From positions 62,001-126,000 of the forward strand of contig NZ_JACJRG010000010.1 in NCBI RefSeq assembly GCF_014697125.1: a stretch of DNA of 64,000 nucleotides. Reading direction: 5' to 3'. Positions 27,071 to 35,315 of the stretch are shown piece after piece. The position numbers and the translations under genes were made by a program. The DNA comes from Anabaena minutissima FACHB-250. GTDB lineage: Bacteria > Cyanobacteriota > Cyanobacteriia > Cyanobacteriales > Nostocaceae. Within the stretch, counting starts at the first letter, position 1. Each line of letters starts with the position of its first letter. The notes beneath the pieces are model-generated. The model was not told the DNA's origin and did not search any database. It was given only the letters and a program-made list of their open reading frames with translations.

Positions 27071-28768
27071 ATGAATAGTTTATTGAATAAATGGACTAGC
27101 AGCGTGAGCAAACATTCGCTCTTGCTAGTTCTGTCAATACTACTCCCAACATCGGGAGTAAATCATCATGCCATAGCAGCCGAAAGAGTCTATACTTCTT
27201 ATTCAGGTTTAGAGTTATCTATTTCTGTCGCTACTTTAGAAGTATATGCCAAAACAGGTTTCGTCAATGAAGAATTAGCTATATATCAGCAATATTTACC
27301 ACCGAAACAGTTTCAAGAATTGCGGCAAATGTTACATACTCCGGTGAAAGTTAGTTCGGTAGTATTGTCACAATTTCTGTACACATCCCAAGGAGAATTT
27401 TTACTGCGGCGGTTGGGGGAGGTAATTCAAAGTAAAACTGTACAAACAGAACCGGAATTAAATGCTTTACGTTCAGCGTTAGTGTTAGCTGCTAGTGAAC
27501 CAGAAGGCTTAACTTTATTAAATTTATTACGCAAATATCCTACTAACGGTATCTACATTAATTTAGCCCAAAGTCTAACCATAGCTAGCGAATTACAGAA
27601 AATCGTTAATAAAACTCACCAAGCGATCGCAGTAGTTACCAATAAATCTAATCTAGAAGCCTCTAGCATCCACAATACCAAAGGTTTGTCTCAACTACCA
27701 GATTTAGCCAATCACGGCAAAATTCCAGCGCAAAAATATACACTCAAGTTTTTTGACTCTGCACGCCATCGCTTATTGTTAACAGATGTTTATCTCCCCC
27801 GGATTAAAAAGCCTGCACCTGTAATTGTGATTTCGCATGGTTTAGGTTCAGACAGCAGTAACTTTCAATATTTGGCTACACACCTAGCCTCTCACGGGTT
27901 TGCTGTAGTTGTTCCCAATCATCCCGGTAGCGATGCTAAACAAGCGCGGGGTGTGAGTCAACAAGCAAATGAAGTCATATCACCAGAGGAATTTCAAGAC
28001 CGACCTTTAGATGTAAAATATGTTTTGAATCAACTGGAAATTAGTAACCAGTCTGATGGTGAGTTTAAAGGTAAGCTAAATCTGCAAGAAGTGGGTGTTT
28101 TTGGGCAATCTTTGGGAGGCTACACAGCCTTAGCCTTAGCTGGCGGTAAGATTAACTTTGGGCAATTACAACAAGACTGCAAACCAGAGAAACTGAATAA
28201 AACCTGGAATATGTCTGTTTTATTTCAGTGTCGCGCCTTGGGAATAAAAAATAAATCTCTGCTAGATAGCTTACAAGATAAACGAGTCAAAGCTGCGATC
28301 GCAGTTAACCCCATCACCAGTTCCATTTTCGGCAAGTCTGGAATTAATCAGATTAAAGTCCCTGTCATGCTGATTGGTAGTAGTGAAGATACTATTGCAC
28401 CAGCTTTGTATGAGCAAATTTTACCCTTTTCTTGGTTAGCTAGTTCCCAAAAATATCTCGCCATGCTTGTGGGTGGAACTCATTTCACCACCATTGGGAA
28501 TAGTCATCCCAGCAGCAAGCAAGTACCCTTATCTCCAGATTTAGTCGGGGATGCAGTACAAGCACATCGCTACATGAATATTTTGAGTTTACCTTTCTTC
28601 CAAACCTATGTAGCTAATAATGCAGAATACGCACCCTATCTGAGTGCAGCTTATGCTAAAACCATTTCTAGCCATTCTCTGGGTTTGAGTATCGTTAAGT
28701 CTCTCACCTCTACAGAATTAGCACAAGGGTTAGGTGCTGAACCTAATACCATTTCCCCACAATACTAA
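27071..28768 (+). CDS. DUF1400-containing alpha/beta hydrolase, exported
   Basis: This 565-residue protein has a signal peptide (about 1-36, hydrophobic LLLVLSILLPTSGV), then a DUF1400 domain (about 37-165: LELSISVATLEVYAKTG, ELAIYQQYLPPKQF). The alpha/beta-hydrolase domain (about 225-545) has an oxyanion region VISHGLGSDSSNF, nucleophile elbow GQSLGGY (Ser) and catalytic His in GGTHFTT; the acid is probably in SSEDTIAP. It likely hydrolyses an ester or lipid in the periplasm; the family resembles platelet-activating-factor acetylhydrolase-like proteins. It is monocistronic. Confidence 0.88.
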   Translation: MNSLLNKWTSSVSKHSLLLVLSILLPTSGVNHHAIAAERVYTSYSGLELSISVATLEVYAKTGFVNEELAIYQQYLPPKQFQELRQMLHTPVKVSSVVLSQFLYTSQGEFLLRRLGEVIQSKTVQTEPELNALRSALVLAASEPEGLTLLNLLRKYPTNGIYINLAQSLTIASELQKIVNKTHQAIAVVTNKSNLEASSIHNTKGLSQLPDLANHGKIPAQKYTLKFFDSARHRLLLTDVYLPRIKKPAPVIVISHGLGSDSSNFQYLATHLASHGFAVVVPNHPGSDAKQARGVSQQANEVISPEEFQDRPLDVKYVLNQLEISNQSDGEFKGKLNLQEVGVFGQSLGGYTALALAGGKINFGQLQQDCKPEKLNKTWNMSVLFQCRALGIKNKSLLDSLQDKRVKAAIAVNPITSSIFGKSGINQIKVPVMLIGSSEDTIAPALYEQILPFSWLASSQKYLAMLVGGTHFTTIGNSHPSSKQVPLSPDLVGDAVQAHRYMNILSLPFFQTYVANNAEYAPYLSAAYAKTISSHSLGLSIVKSLTSTELAQGLGAEPNTISPQY

Positions 28769-28770
28769 TG

Positions 28771-28834
28771 TTCGTAGTAAGGGCTTCAGCCCTTCTTTTT
28801 GAATTTAAAAAGGACTAAATTCCTTACTACAAAC
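28771..28834. repeat. Foldback repeat downstream of the hydrolase
   Basis: GTAGTAAGGGCTTCAGCCCT (28774 on) contains an AAGGGCT/AGCCCTT hairpin and ends with TTCCTTACTACAAAC. It covers the end of the convergent amidotransferase gene and may act as a bidirectional terminator. Confidence 0.7.
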
Positions 28835-29515
28835 AAGGCTATCTAATATACTGTTCATAATCGTATTAATTTGATCAAAATTTTCATTTTGAGCGAGCAT
28901 TTCTGTTGCCTGCTGGATATATTTACCTTCAACTAATTCATCACCGCAATTCGCAATAAGTTGACTAACACTCTCTTTAGTTGACTCTAAGTGAAACTGT
29001 AAACCTAACACTCGCTGATTATAAATAAACGCCTGATTTTGACACCCTTGGCTGTAGGCTAACCGAGTTGCACCCGGCGGTAAATCAAAGGTGTCACCGT
29101 GCCAATGAAACACTGTAAATTGCTGCGGTAAAGCACCAAAAATAGTTGAGTTTTGCGCTTCATTTGTTAGTTCAATGGGAAACCAACCAATCTCTTTATT
29201 CTCTCCTGGGTACACTTTAGAGCCTAAAACGTCTGCTATCAACTGCGAACCTAAACAAATCCCAATTACTGTCTTATTGGCTTGGATTGCTTGGGCAATA
29301 AATCGCTTTTCTTGTGTCAACCAAGGATATTGATTATCTTCATAAATATTCATTGGTCCACCCATCACCACTAGCCAATCAATATCCTCCACTGGCGGGA
29401 AGGATTCGTTCGCATAAAATCTGGTGGCGGAAAGATAATGTTTGTGTTCTAATGCCCATTTTTCAATACTGGCAGGTGTTTCAAAGGGAACGTGCTGCAA
29501 GTAATGTATTTTCAT
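28805..29515 (-). CDS. Class I glutamine amidotransferase (GMP-synthase-like GATase domain)
   Basis: This protein of about 236 residues is a stand-alone GATase1 domain. The nucleophile elbow is GICLGSQLIAD, the oxyanion region VVMGGPMNIYED and the catalytic His/Glu LQFHLES. It hydrolyses glutamine to release ammonia, or acts as a gamma-glutamyl peptidase-like enzyme; the partner is unknown. I start it at the ATG at 29515 (MKIHYLQH), because the 39 codons upstream, back to 29632, read through a dispersed repeat and a GGGGAA ribosome-binding site precedes 29515. The last residues (CSKEFSPF) are also repeat-derived. Confidence 0.88.
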   Translation of the reverse strand: MKIHYLQHVPFETPASIEKWALEHKHYLSATRFYANESFPPVEDIDWLVVMGGPMNIYEDNQYPWLTQEKRFIAQAIQANKTVIGICLGSQLIADVLGSKVYPGENKEIGWFPIELTNEAQNSTIFGALPQQFTVFHWHGDTFDLPPGATRLAYSQGCQNQAFIYNQRVLGLQFHLESTKESVSQLIANCGDELVEGKYIQQATEMLAQNENFDQINTIMNSILDSLVCSKEFSPF

Positions 29516-29532
29516 CTCCAATTCCCCAATAT

Positions 29533-29561
29533 TCGTTTGTAGTAAGGGCTTTAGCCCTTCT
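29533..29561. repeat. Foldback repeat upstream of the amidotransferase
   Basis: GTAGTAAGGGCTTTAGCCCT (29539 on) is a direct copy of the element at 28774-28796 (22 of 23 positions). Together they bracket the amidotransferase gene. The AAGGGCT/AGCCCTT hairpin would sit in its leader. Confidence 0.7.
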
Positions 29562-29656
29562 CTTATGATAATTTGATCTGTTACATCAATATTTTGGTGT
29601 TGCTGAATAATACTATTTGATGGTTCGCGCAAAGGCGCAAAGACGCAAAGAAGAAC

Positions 29657-30630
29657 GCAATTATACCTAATAGGGAGTTAATGAAATTGCAATGTGGTGC
29701 TGCGGCTGTAGGTGCGTATGGTAATAACGGGTTTCAATCCCTGATAGGGAGTTAATGAAATTGCAATCGTCAATCATTTCTTGACCAGTCGAATTTATTC
29801 TGTTTCAATCCCTGATAGGGAGTTAATGAAATTGCAATCGTAGTTGCCATTATTTAGATTCCTTTTTTTCTAATGTTTCAATCCCTGATAGGGAGTTAAT
29901 GAAATTGCAATTACTATCCTTCTAGCTGGTGGTCGATTTCTAATGGTTTCAATCCCTGATAGGGAGTTAATGAAATTGCAATTTTGTGAGGAATTGGCCG
30001 CCAATTACAGGGAACTGGTTTCAATCCCTGATAGGGAGTTAATGAAATTGCAATGTTACGGGTGTTATCAATGATGATGTGGGGCTTGTTTCAATCCCTG
30101 ATAGGGAGTTAATGAAATTGCAATTCTTTATTATCTCCTTCTACACTTACTTTTATGTGTTTCAATCCCTGATAGGGAGTTAATGAAATTGCAATCCTTA
30201 TGGACGCGCTAGAGTGTGCTATCTATGTAGCTAGTTTCAATCCCTGATAGGGAGTTAATGAAATTGCAATATTGAATCTTCTCTAGAGCTTTGATTGTAA
30301 ATTCGTTTCAATCCCTGATAGGGAGTTAATGAAATTGCAATTTTCAAGTTTCGTGCAAACCGTGCGTGATAAATTGTTTCAATCCCTGATAGGGAGTTAA
30401 TGAAATTGCAATTTTGAGAAGAGAAAGAATATACCGGATAGAGCTAGTTTCAATCCCTGATAGGGAGTTAATGAAATTGCAATTGAGCGAAAGCAGTGCC
30501 AGGGACTAAAGCAATACCACGTTTCAATCCCTGATAGGGAGTTAATGAAATTGCAATTACTTTTGCGGGTTCTTTTACTCCTGTTGCTGCTTCGTTTCAA
30601 TCCCTGATAGGGAGTTAATGAAATTGCAAT
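29657..30630 (-). CRISPR. Subtype I-D CRISPR array: 14 repeats, 13 spacers
   Basis: The 37-bp repeat starts GTTTCAATCCCTGATAGGG and ends AGTTAATGAAATTGCAAT on the plus strand. Thirteen copies (starts 29731, 29802, 29875, 29946, 30018, 30088, 30159, 30234, 30305, 30376, 30447, 30521, 30594) look identical, and the leftmost (29657-29693) is degenerate in its first half. Spacers are 33-38 bp. On the minus strand the repeat ends in ATTGAAAC, the usual 8-nt crRNA 5' handle. The degenerate end is far from the cas genes, so transcription is leftward and new spacers enter on the right, next to cas2. CCCT/AGGG gives a short internal stem. Confidence 0.97.
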
Positions 30631-30842
30631 AGCGGAAGCTTGAAAGCCAAGCTATATGAAGTTTTCAAGGTACGGAATCGCGAATAGTGGAATGATAACA
30701 CAAGCGATCGCCAAACAGCAAGATCAAAATGGCTGAAAGTCAGTCTATATAAGGAGCGCGGGTATTTTAACATGAGTTAATAGTTGAAAGTCTTATACAG
30801 AGAGAGTTGCAACCATTTTTGTAGAAACTGCTTTTTCAACAC
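30631..30842 (-). promoter_or_regulatory. Probable CRISPR leader
   Basis: The 212 bp between the array's cas-proximal repeat and the cas2 stop should hold the leader and array promoter, reading leftward. It has an AT-rich core and a repeated GAAAGTC (near 30736 and 30786). Exact promoter boxes are not clear. Confidence 0.6.
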
Positions 30843-31130
30843 CTACCCATCCGCGCATTCGGCGAAGAAAATGGTGTCATCGCGGACTGGTTCGCCGCCG
30901 ATACGTTCAACTTTACCAAAGCAGCAAGCACACAAGAAGTAAAAACGGATGCTGTCAGTATCGCTTTTAATCAACTTATTGAGGCGCGATCGCAGTTTAG
31001 CATACTGTGTATCATTTAGCTGACACTCAAATATACTATACTGCACCCACTGCCCATAAGACTTGAGGATATTGTGGATTTTGGTACGCCGCTTGTCTTC
31101 TGAAATATCGTAAGAAATGACAACATTCAT
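30843..31130 (-). CDS. cas2: CRISPR-associated endoribonuclease-fold protein Cas2
   Basis: This 95-residue protein has the Cas2 ferredoxin-like fold: N-terminal strand MNVVISYDISEDKRRTK with the conserved Asp, YGQWVQYSIFECQL in the middle, and a RIGG turn near the C-terminus. With Cas1 it forms the integrase that adds spacers. It is the last cas gene before the leader and array, 71 bp after cas1. Confidence 0.95.
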   Translation of the reverse strand: MNVVISYDISEDKRRTKIHNILKSYGQWVQYSIFECQLNDTQYAKLRSRLNKLIKSDTDSIRFYFLCACCFGKVERIGGEPVRDDTIFFAECADG

Positions 31131-31201
31131 TCTACTGTCTACCTTTTAAGTGTCGAAGTGCAATCCCCAATCCCCAATCCCCAGTCCCCAATCCCTTACA
31201 C

Positions 31202-32206
31202 TTACTTCAAAACCAAAGGAGGGTACTTTTCCGTTTCACCCATGAGATATTTAGACATTAATCGAGCTTGCAATTCAAAGGCTTCTTGATAAGTACATTT
31301 GCGTCCTAACACTGGATGTTTAAATTCCGAAAGCTTCTTCTGTTGATATAACTTCAAAAATGTTTTTCGCGCTTCAGGAATCAGGGAAACTGCACCACTC
31401 AAAGGTTCTGTGACAAAATCCGTAGGTGTCAACAACCGTTTATTTAACGCAGATAACACCACCGCATCAACGACTAAAGGACGAAATTCTTCCATTAAAT
31501 CTAGTGCTAGAGATGGTCTACCATAACGTTCACAATGCAAATAACCTAAATAGGGGTCAAAACCAACAATATTAACTGCACCTTGGACATCATGACGCAG
31601 CAAAGCATAACCAAAGCTGAGTAAGGAATTCACCGGGTCTTTAGGTGGACGGCGGTTACGGTGAGTAAATTCAAATTCCATGACGCGAATAATCTCATTA
31701 AAGCAACCAAAATAAGCCGCACTACCAGCACCTTCCAAGCCTCGTAGGGAATCTATATTATGTGTTGTGTCAATTGGTGCGATCGCCTGTTCAATGCGAG
31801 TAATATTCTTGGATAAATCTAAATCTGTAGTTTCTCGCTGACGACGCAGTAATAAATGACGGTAATTTTTCAGTTTACCTCTGACAAAACCTTGTACCAA
31901 ATGAATAGCTTGGGGTGATTCTCCAGCCGCTTGCCATTGCGCCTTACGAACAAATATGTTTTTAGTAACCTCTGGCTGTAATTGTCCTAAATAACGACCT
32001 GTATCAGTTAGAAAGGTTAATGTAATGTGACGTTCCAGTAATTCTGAAATTACAGCCGGTGAAACAGTCGCACGTCCTAAAACTACAACCCCATCAATTT
32101 TTAAAAGTGGGATATCTAAAATTGTCTTTTTATCAAACCTGACGTTAAGACGCTCATCAATTTTACCGATAAAAGCATCATCTTGAGTAATGTAAACTGT
32201 TCCCAT
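31202..32206 (-). CDS. cas1: CRISPR-associated integrase Cas1 (I-D type)
   Basis: This 334-residue protein has the Cas1 layout: an N-terminal beta domain (MGTVYITQDDAFIGKIDERL) and an alpha-helical catalytic domain. Metal-binding residues are visible in SLRGLEGAGSAAYF (Glu), GYLHCERYGRPSLALD (His) and LMEEFRPLVVDAV (Glu). It inserts new spacers with Cas2, and Cas4 next to it likely trims and orients prespacers. It is 78 bp after cas4. Confidence 0.97.
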   Translation of the reverse strand: MGTVYITQDDAFIGKIDERLNVRFDKKTILDIPLLKIDGVVVLGRATVSPAVISELLERHITLTFLTDTGRYLGQLQPEVTKNIFVRKAQWQAAGESPQAIHLVQGFVRGKLKNYRHLLLRRQRETTDLDLSKNITRIEQAIAPIDTTHNIDSLRGLEGAGSAAYFGCFNEIIRVMEFEFTHRNRRPPKDPVNSLLSFGYALLRHDVQGAVNIVGFDPYLGYLHCERYGRPSLALDLMEEFRPLVVDAVVLSALNKRLLTPTDFVTEPLSGAVSLIPEARKTFLKLYQQKKLSEFKHPVLGRKCTYQEAFELQARLMSKYLMGETEKYPPLVLK

Positions 32207-32284
32207 AGTATGTTTCCTAATTCAGTTGCAAACAACAAATTTTAAGAAAGTCCATTCTCTTTCCTGTCCCCTGTCACTTGTCCC

Positions 32285-32875
32285 CTAGATTTCTTGATAA
32301 CGCCTAACTTTATCAATTGCTTGTGGTAAACATGAAGCGTAAAGACTGCAACCATCACAGCGTTTAGTTTTAATAGGTGTTGGCATCAAACCTGTAAATA
32401 ACAACTGCTGCACAGATGCAATAATAGAAATCGCAGTTTGACGTAATTGTTGATTAATTTCTACTAACTGACGTTGGTGTGAATGAGCATAATAAATGTA
32501 GCCTGTGTTGATAGTTTTACCCGTCATTTCTTCCAAACACAAAGCCTGAGCGCAAACTTGCATTTCATCATTATCCCATTCACCTTTGCGTCCCCGCTTG
32601 TATTCGATGGGATAATATTCACCGTTTTCGGCTTCAATTAAATCTGATTTACCTATTAATTTATACTTGTCAGATTTCAACCAAATTGCCCGAACTTGCC
32701 AAGTATCCTCACGATTTATCTCTCCAACTGTATGGACTCGTTCATGTAAACTTGTCCCTTCAATTGTGTATTGATTATCAATAAATTCTCCCGCGCAAAA
32801 CATCCGCCAACAGCGATGAGGACAATAGGCGTATTGGTTCAAGGCTGCGATGGAAATGTAATCATGATCGTTCAT
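32285..32875 (-). CDS. cas4: CRISPR-associated exonuclease Cas4
   Basis: This 196-residue RecB-family nuclease has the iron-sulfur cysteines split between the N-terminus (YAYCPHRCWR) and C-terminus (CDGCSLYASCLP). The nuclease motifs are IGKSDLIE and YYPIEYKRGRKG, and QVCAQALCLEEM completes the fold. It processes prespacer ends so that spacers carry a correct PAM. It sits between cas6 and cas1 as a separate gene, while some I-D loci carry a cas4-cas1 fusion. Confidence 0.95.
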   Translation of the reverse strand: MNDHDYISIAALNQYAYCPHRCWRMFCAGEFIDNQYTIEGTSLHERVHTVGEINREDTWQVRAIWLKSDKYKLIGKSDLIEAENGEYYPIEYKRGRKGEWDNDEMQVCAQALCLEEMTGKTINTGYIYYAHSHQRQLVEINQQLRQTAISIIASVQQLLFTGLMPTPIKTKRCDGCSLYASCLPQAIDKVRRYQEI

Positions 32876-33000
32876 GGATTTTTTATTTAGTTAAGTGGTA
32901 GATATGATTTATGCACGCAGAGGCGCAGAGACGCAGAGAGAGTTAATTGATACTCTCATTAATGCCGAGTCAGTCCACAATTAATGATGAAAATCTTCCC

Positions 33001-33819
33001 CTATCCCCTTCTGACTATTCCCATTCCCATTGTTGTTTTTCGCCCTATTCCTGCATATAAGGCGAAGTCAGCTAAAGCGTTAATTTGTTTAATTACAATT
33101 GGTTCAATCTCTCCTAAAATGCGATAGCTAATTTCACCAATACACCCTATAAATTTGCTGTCGTAGTTGCGAACTATTTCGGTATTAATATTAAAACAAC
33201 TGGGATAAATGGATTCAAATGATATATTGCTGAGTTCAATTCCGCTATATTTTTGCCAACGGCTGAGAAGACTGTTAAAGATACATTCTCTAGTGGGTAA
33301 AAATGTATCGTATGTCCCTTGGCGGAAGGCTACGGGGGTGGCGAAGAGGAAGTTTAAGGCGCGATCGCTCTCGCTAGCTTGTTCATATAATTGAGCATAG
33401 CTGCAAGCGTTCGCCCAGGGTTGCATTGATTGGGGTGTACCTTGAATGCTGGTAATATACAAGTTAGCTGACCCTAAATGCCAAGGGTGTTCAGGGTTGA
33501 GATTTAGCCACAGTGGAGTTAGCTTACTAAATAAGGTGTCATCAAGCAGGGAAACACGCCACCAACAGGGAGTTCCAGCCGGTATGGGTTTTTGATGACT
33601 CAATTGCAAACTGTGGTGATCTGGTTTTGTTCGTTGTTGTATTTGTAGGGGTGAGAGGGTAAAGGCTTTATCCGCCTTGGAGTTGTGCAGATATTCTCCC
33701 AAGCCAGGATCGACGGAACTGACTAGGGTGAGGAATAAAGCATGGTAGTGTCTACCTGTGAGGAATTGGGGGTAGATGGGAGACTGGGGAAGTAGGTTGA
33801 GAATCAGGCTATGAGGCAT
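33001..33819 (-). CDS. cas6: CRISPR RNA endoribonuclease Cas6
   Basis: This 272-residue RAMP-fold protein has an N-terminal region HSLILNLLPQSPIYPQFLTG and the C-terminal Gly-rich motif AGIGRKTTMGMGIVRRG, typical of Cas6 in I-D and III loci. The early His in TGRHYHALFL may be catalytic. It should cut pre-crRNA within the 37-nt repeat to leave the 8-nt ATTGAAAC handle. It is separated from the upstream 2OG oxygenase gene by a 113-bp inverted-repeat element. Confidence 0.93.
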   Translation of the reverse strand: MPHSLILNLLPQSPIYPQFLTGRHYHALFLTLVSSVDPGLGEYLHNSKADKAFTLSPLQIQQRTKPDHHSLQLSHQKPIPAGTPCWWRVSLLDDTLFSKLTPLWLNLNPEHPWHLGSANLYITSIQGTPQSMQPWANACSYAQLYEQASESDRALNFLFATPVAFRQGTYDTFLPTRECIFNSLLSRWQKYSGIELSNISFESIYPSCFNINTEIVRNYDSKFIGCIGEISYRILGEIEPIVIKQINALADFALYAGIGRKTTMGMGIVRRG

Positions 33820-33836
33820 ATATTAATTCAAAATTC

Positions 33837-33949
33837 GGCGTTGCATAAATGCGGGATGAATTGAGACTTTTGTACAAAACAGGATATTGATTCTTTGCGT
33901 CTTTGCGCCTTTGCGTGAGACAAAAATCATCCCACTAATCAGCAACGCC
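33837..33949. repeat. MITE-like element inside the cas operon
   Basis: GGCGTTGC (33837-33844) plus GGGATGA (33853-33859) match TCATCCC (33927-33933) plus GCAACGCC (33942-33949) as long interrupted inverted repeats. The interior has TTTGCGTCTTTGCGCCTTTG. AAAATTC repeats flank both sides. It lies between the 2OG oxygenase stop and the cas6 start. Confidence 0.7.
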
Positions 33950-33970
33950 CAAAATTCAAAATTCAAAAGC

Positions 33971-34594
33971 CTATTTGCGTTTTTTTGTTGTAGACTTAGC
34001 AACCCGCGACTCTACTGTAAAGGGTGGGATTTCCTGGAGTTCTACATCACTTAAACTATACTGTTCGCAAACCAAACTCAGACGATATCCGGGGGTTTTG
34101 ACAGGGTTGACAGCATGGGTTAAGTCACCTTGAAAGTATAGTAAAGTATTCATTTGCGGCTTAACTTGTCCAAGTTGGCGTTTGTGCGCTTTTAATATAA
34201 GTTCTCCCCCTTCCATGTTGAGAGGTACACGCACATATAGAACACTCACAAGGGTAGGCGGTTCTATGGTTTTGCAGTAGGAACGCAGAGAGCGATCGAT
34301 ATGCGGATCAACGCGAGAGCCTTCCTTGAGCAGTAAAGGATTGAGGTAGAAAGCATTACAGTTAGGCTGGAGAGCTAAATCTAGGTAAGGTTTGAAGTAA
34401 GGAAACTGTTGTTCTACTGTAGAGAGGTGCGATCGCACAAACACCACAGAAAATCCCTTAGTCCCCACAAAATCGCGGTTGAGGTTGTTGATTGCAAAGT
34501 AAGGACAAGCATGGATTTCTCCCCACAAGTGGCTGAGATAATCGCTGGGGAAGGCGTTGGGTTGTTGCTGATAGTGTTTCACAAGCGATCGCAC
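33971..34594 (-). CDS. 2OG-Fe(II) oxygenase family protein embedded in the cas operon
   Basis: This 207-residue protein shows the double-stranded beta-helix pattern of 2-oxoglutarate/Fe(II) dioxygenases: the facial triad H98-x-D100 (DPHIDRS) and H160 (DLTHAV), plus a 2OG-binding Arg, R171 (GYRLSLV), 11 residues later. GGELIL before it is also typical. The spacing is close to prolyl-hydroxylase-like members. It should hydroxylate or demethylate a protein or nucleic acid. The Lys/Arg-rich tail (SRVAKSTTKKRK) may bind nucleic acid. It starts 8 nt after the csc1 stop, so it is in the operon. It is not a known core component of subtype I-D. Confidence 0.85.
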   Translation of the reverse strand: MRSLVKHYQQQPNAFPSDYLSHLWGEIHACPYFAINNLNRDFVGTKGFSVVFVRSHLSTVEQQFPYFKPYLDLALQPNCNAFYLNPLLLKEGSRVDPHIDRSLRSYCKTIEPPTLVSVLYVRVPLNMEGGELILKAHKRQLGQVKPQMNTLLYFQGDLTHAVNPVKTPGYRLSLVCEQYSLSDVELQEIPPFTVESRVAKSTTKKRK

Positions 34595-34602
34595 AGTAAT
34601 AA

Positions 34603-35310
34603 TTAACTACGAAAATGATAAGCCATTCGAGCCGGAATTTTTATGTCTTTCATATCAGTAAATTGGTAATATTGCCCTCGCATTTGTACATTCTGAATTA
34701 AACTAACTGGAGGCATATTCACCACATCGTAGCTAATCACTTGATTAGTAAACATCACATCTAAAGGATTTAAGGGATGTTTGCAGGTGAATAAACCTTC
34801 AGTAGTTTGAGGTTTCGGTAATTGCTCAACTGTTACTTCAGCCTTACTCATCCATTTACCCAAGCGAATCCATTTTGGTAGTTTGAGTTCTTTTTGGGAG
34901 ATGACAAAAAACTCAAATAGACTTTCTGGTGCTATTTCTTTGGCTCTGCCAAAACTAGGGATATTTTTCTGCGTTTTCTCCATCTCCACGTGATAGTTAT
35001 TGTTAGCATACTTCCATGTGTTGAGAATTGCAGAATGTCCTATAGAACGCGCTGGGGTTACATAGATTTCCTGCTGATTTAGGGGTGTTAGATGCTCATC
35101 ATATTTTGGAACTTGTTCGGGGCAAAAATAGCGATAGGAATGTTCTTCAGCAACGGTAGTAGAGTAGATTTGGCTATCAACTAATCCCAGTGCATAACAG
35201 AGAGCGTAATTGTGAATAATTGGCTCTGTTTCATACAATCGCCCGATTTCACGCGTGGCATAATAAAGGCTGTCATGTAGCTCTAATTGACAACGGTAAA
35301 TAAACATCAT
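34603..35310 (-). CDS. csc1: Type I-D Cascade subunit Csc1 (Cas5d)
   Basis: This 235-residue protein matches Csc1, the Cas5-family subunit of I-D: IYRCQLELHDSLYYATREIG at the N-terminus and a RAMP-type fold rich in beta strands. It binds the crRNA 5' handle at the foot of the Cascade complex. It starts 5 nt after csc2 ends and is followed after 8 nt by the oxygenase, consistent with one transcript. Confidence 0.93.
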   Translation of the reverse strand: MMFIYRCQLELHDSLYYATREIGRLYETEPIIHNYALCYALGLVDSQIYSTTVAEEHSYRYFCPEQVPKYDEHLTPLNQQEIYVTPARSIGHSAILNTWKYANNNYHVEMEKTQKNIPSFGRAKEIAPESLFEFFVISQKELKLPKWIRLGKWMSKAEVTVEQLPKPQTTEGLFTCKHPLNPLDVMFTNQVISYDVVNMPPVSLIQNVQMRGQYYQFTDMKDIKIPARMAYHFRS

Positions 35311-35315
35311 CTTGC

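Noticed and set aside
29516..29632. N-terminal extension of the glutamine amidotransferase
   Set aside because: These 39 codons read through a dispersed hairpin repeat, and the conserved family start is at 29515.
30397..30600. Short minus-strand gene within the CRISPR array
   Set aside because: The frame is made of repeats and spacers, so it is a shadow.
29657..30630. Type III CRISPR assignment
   Set aside because: Csc1, Csc2 and Cas10d with HD plus a separate Cas3 helicase identify subtype I-D; no cmr or csm genes are present.
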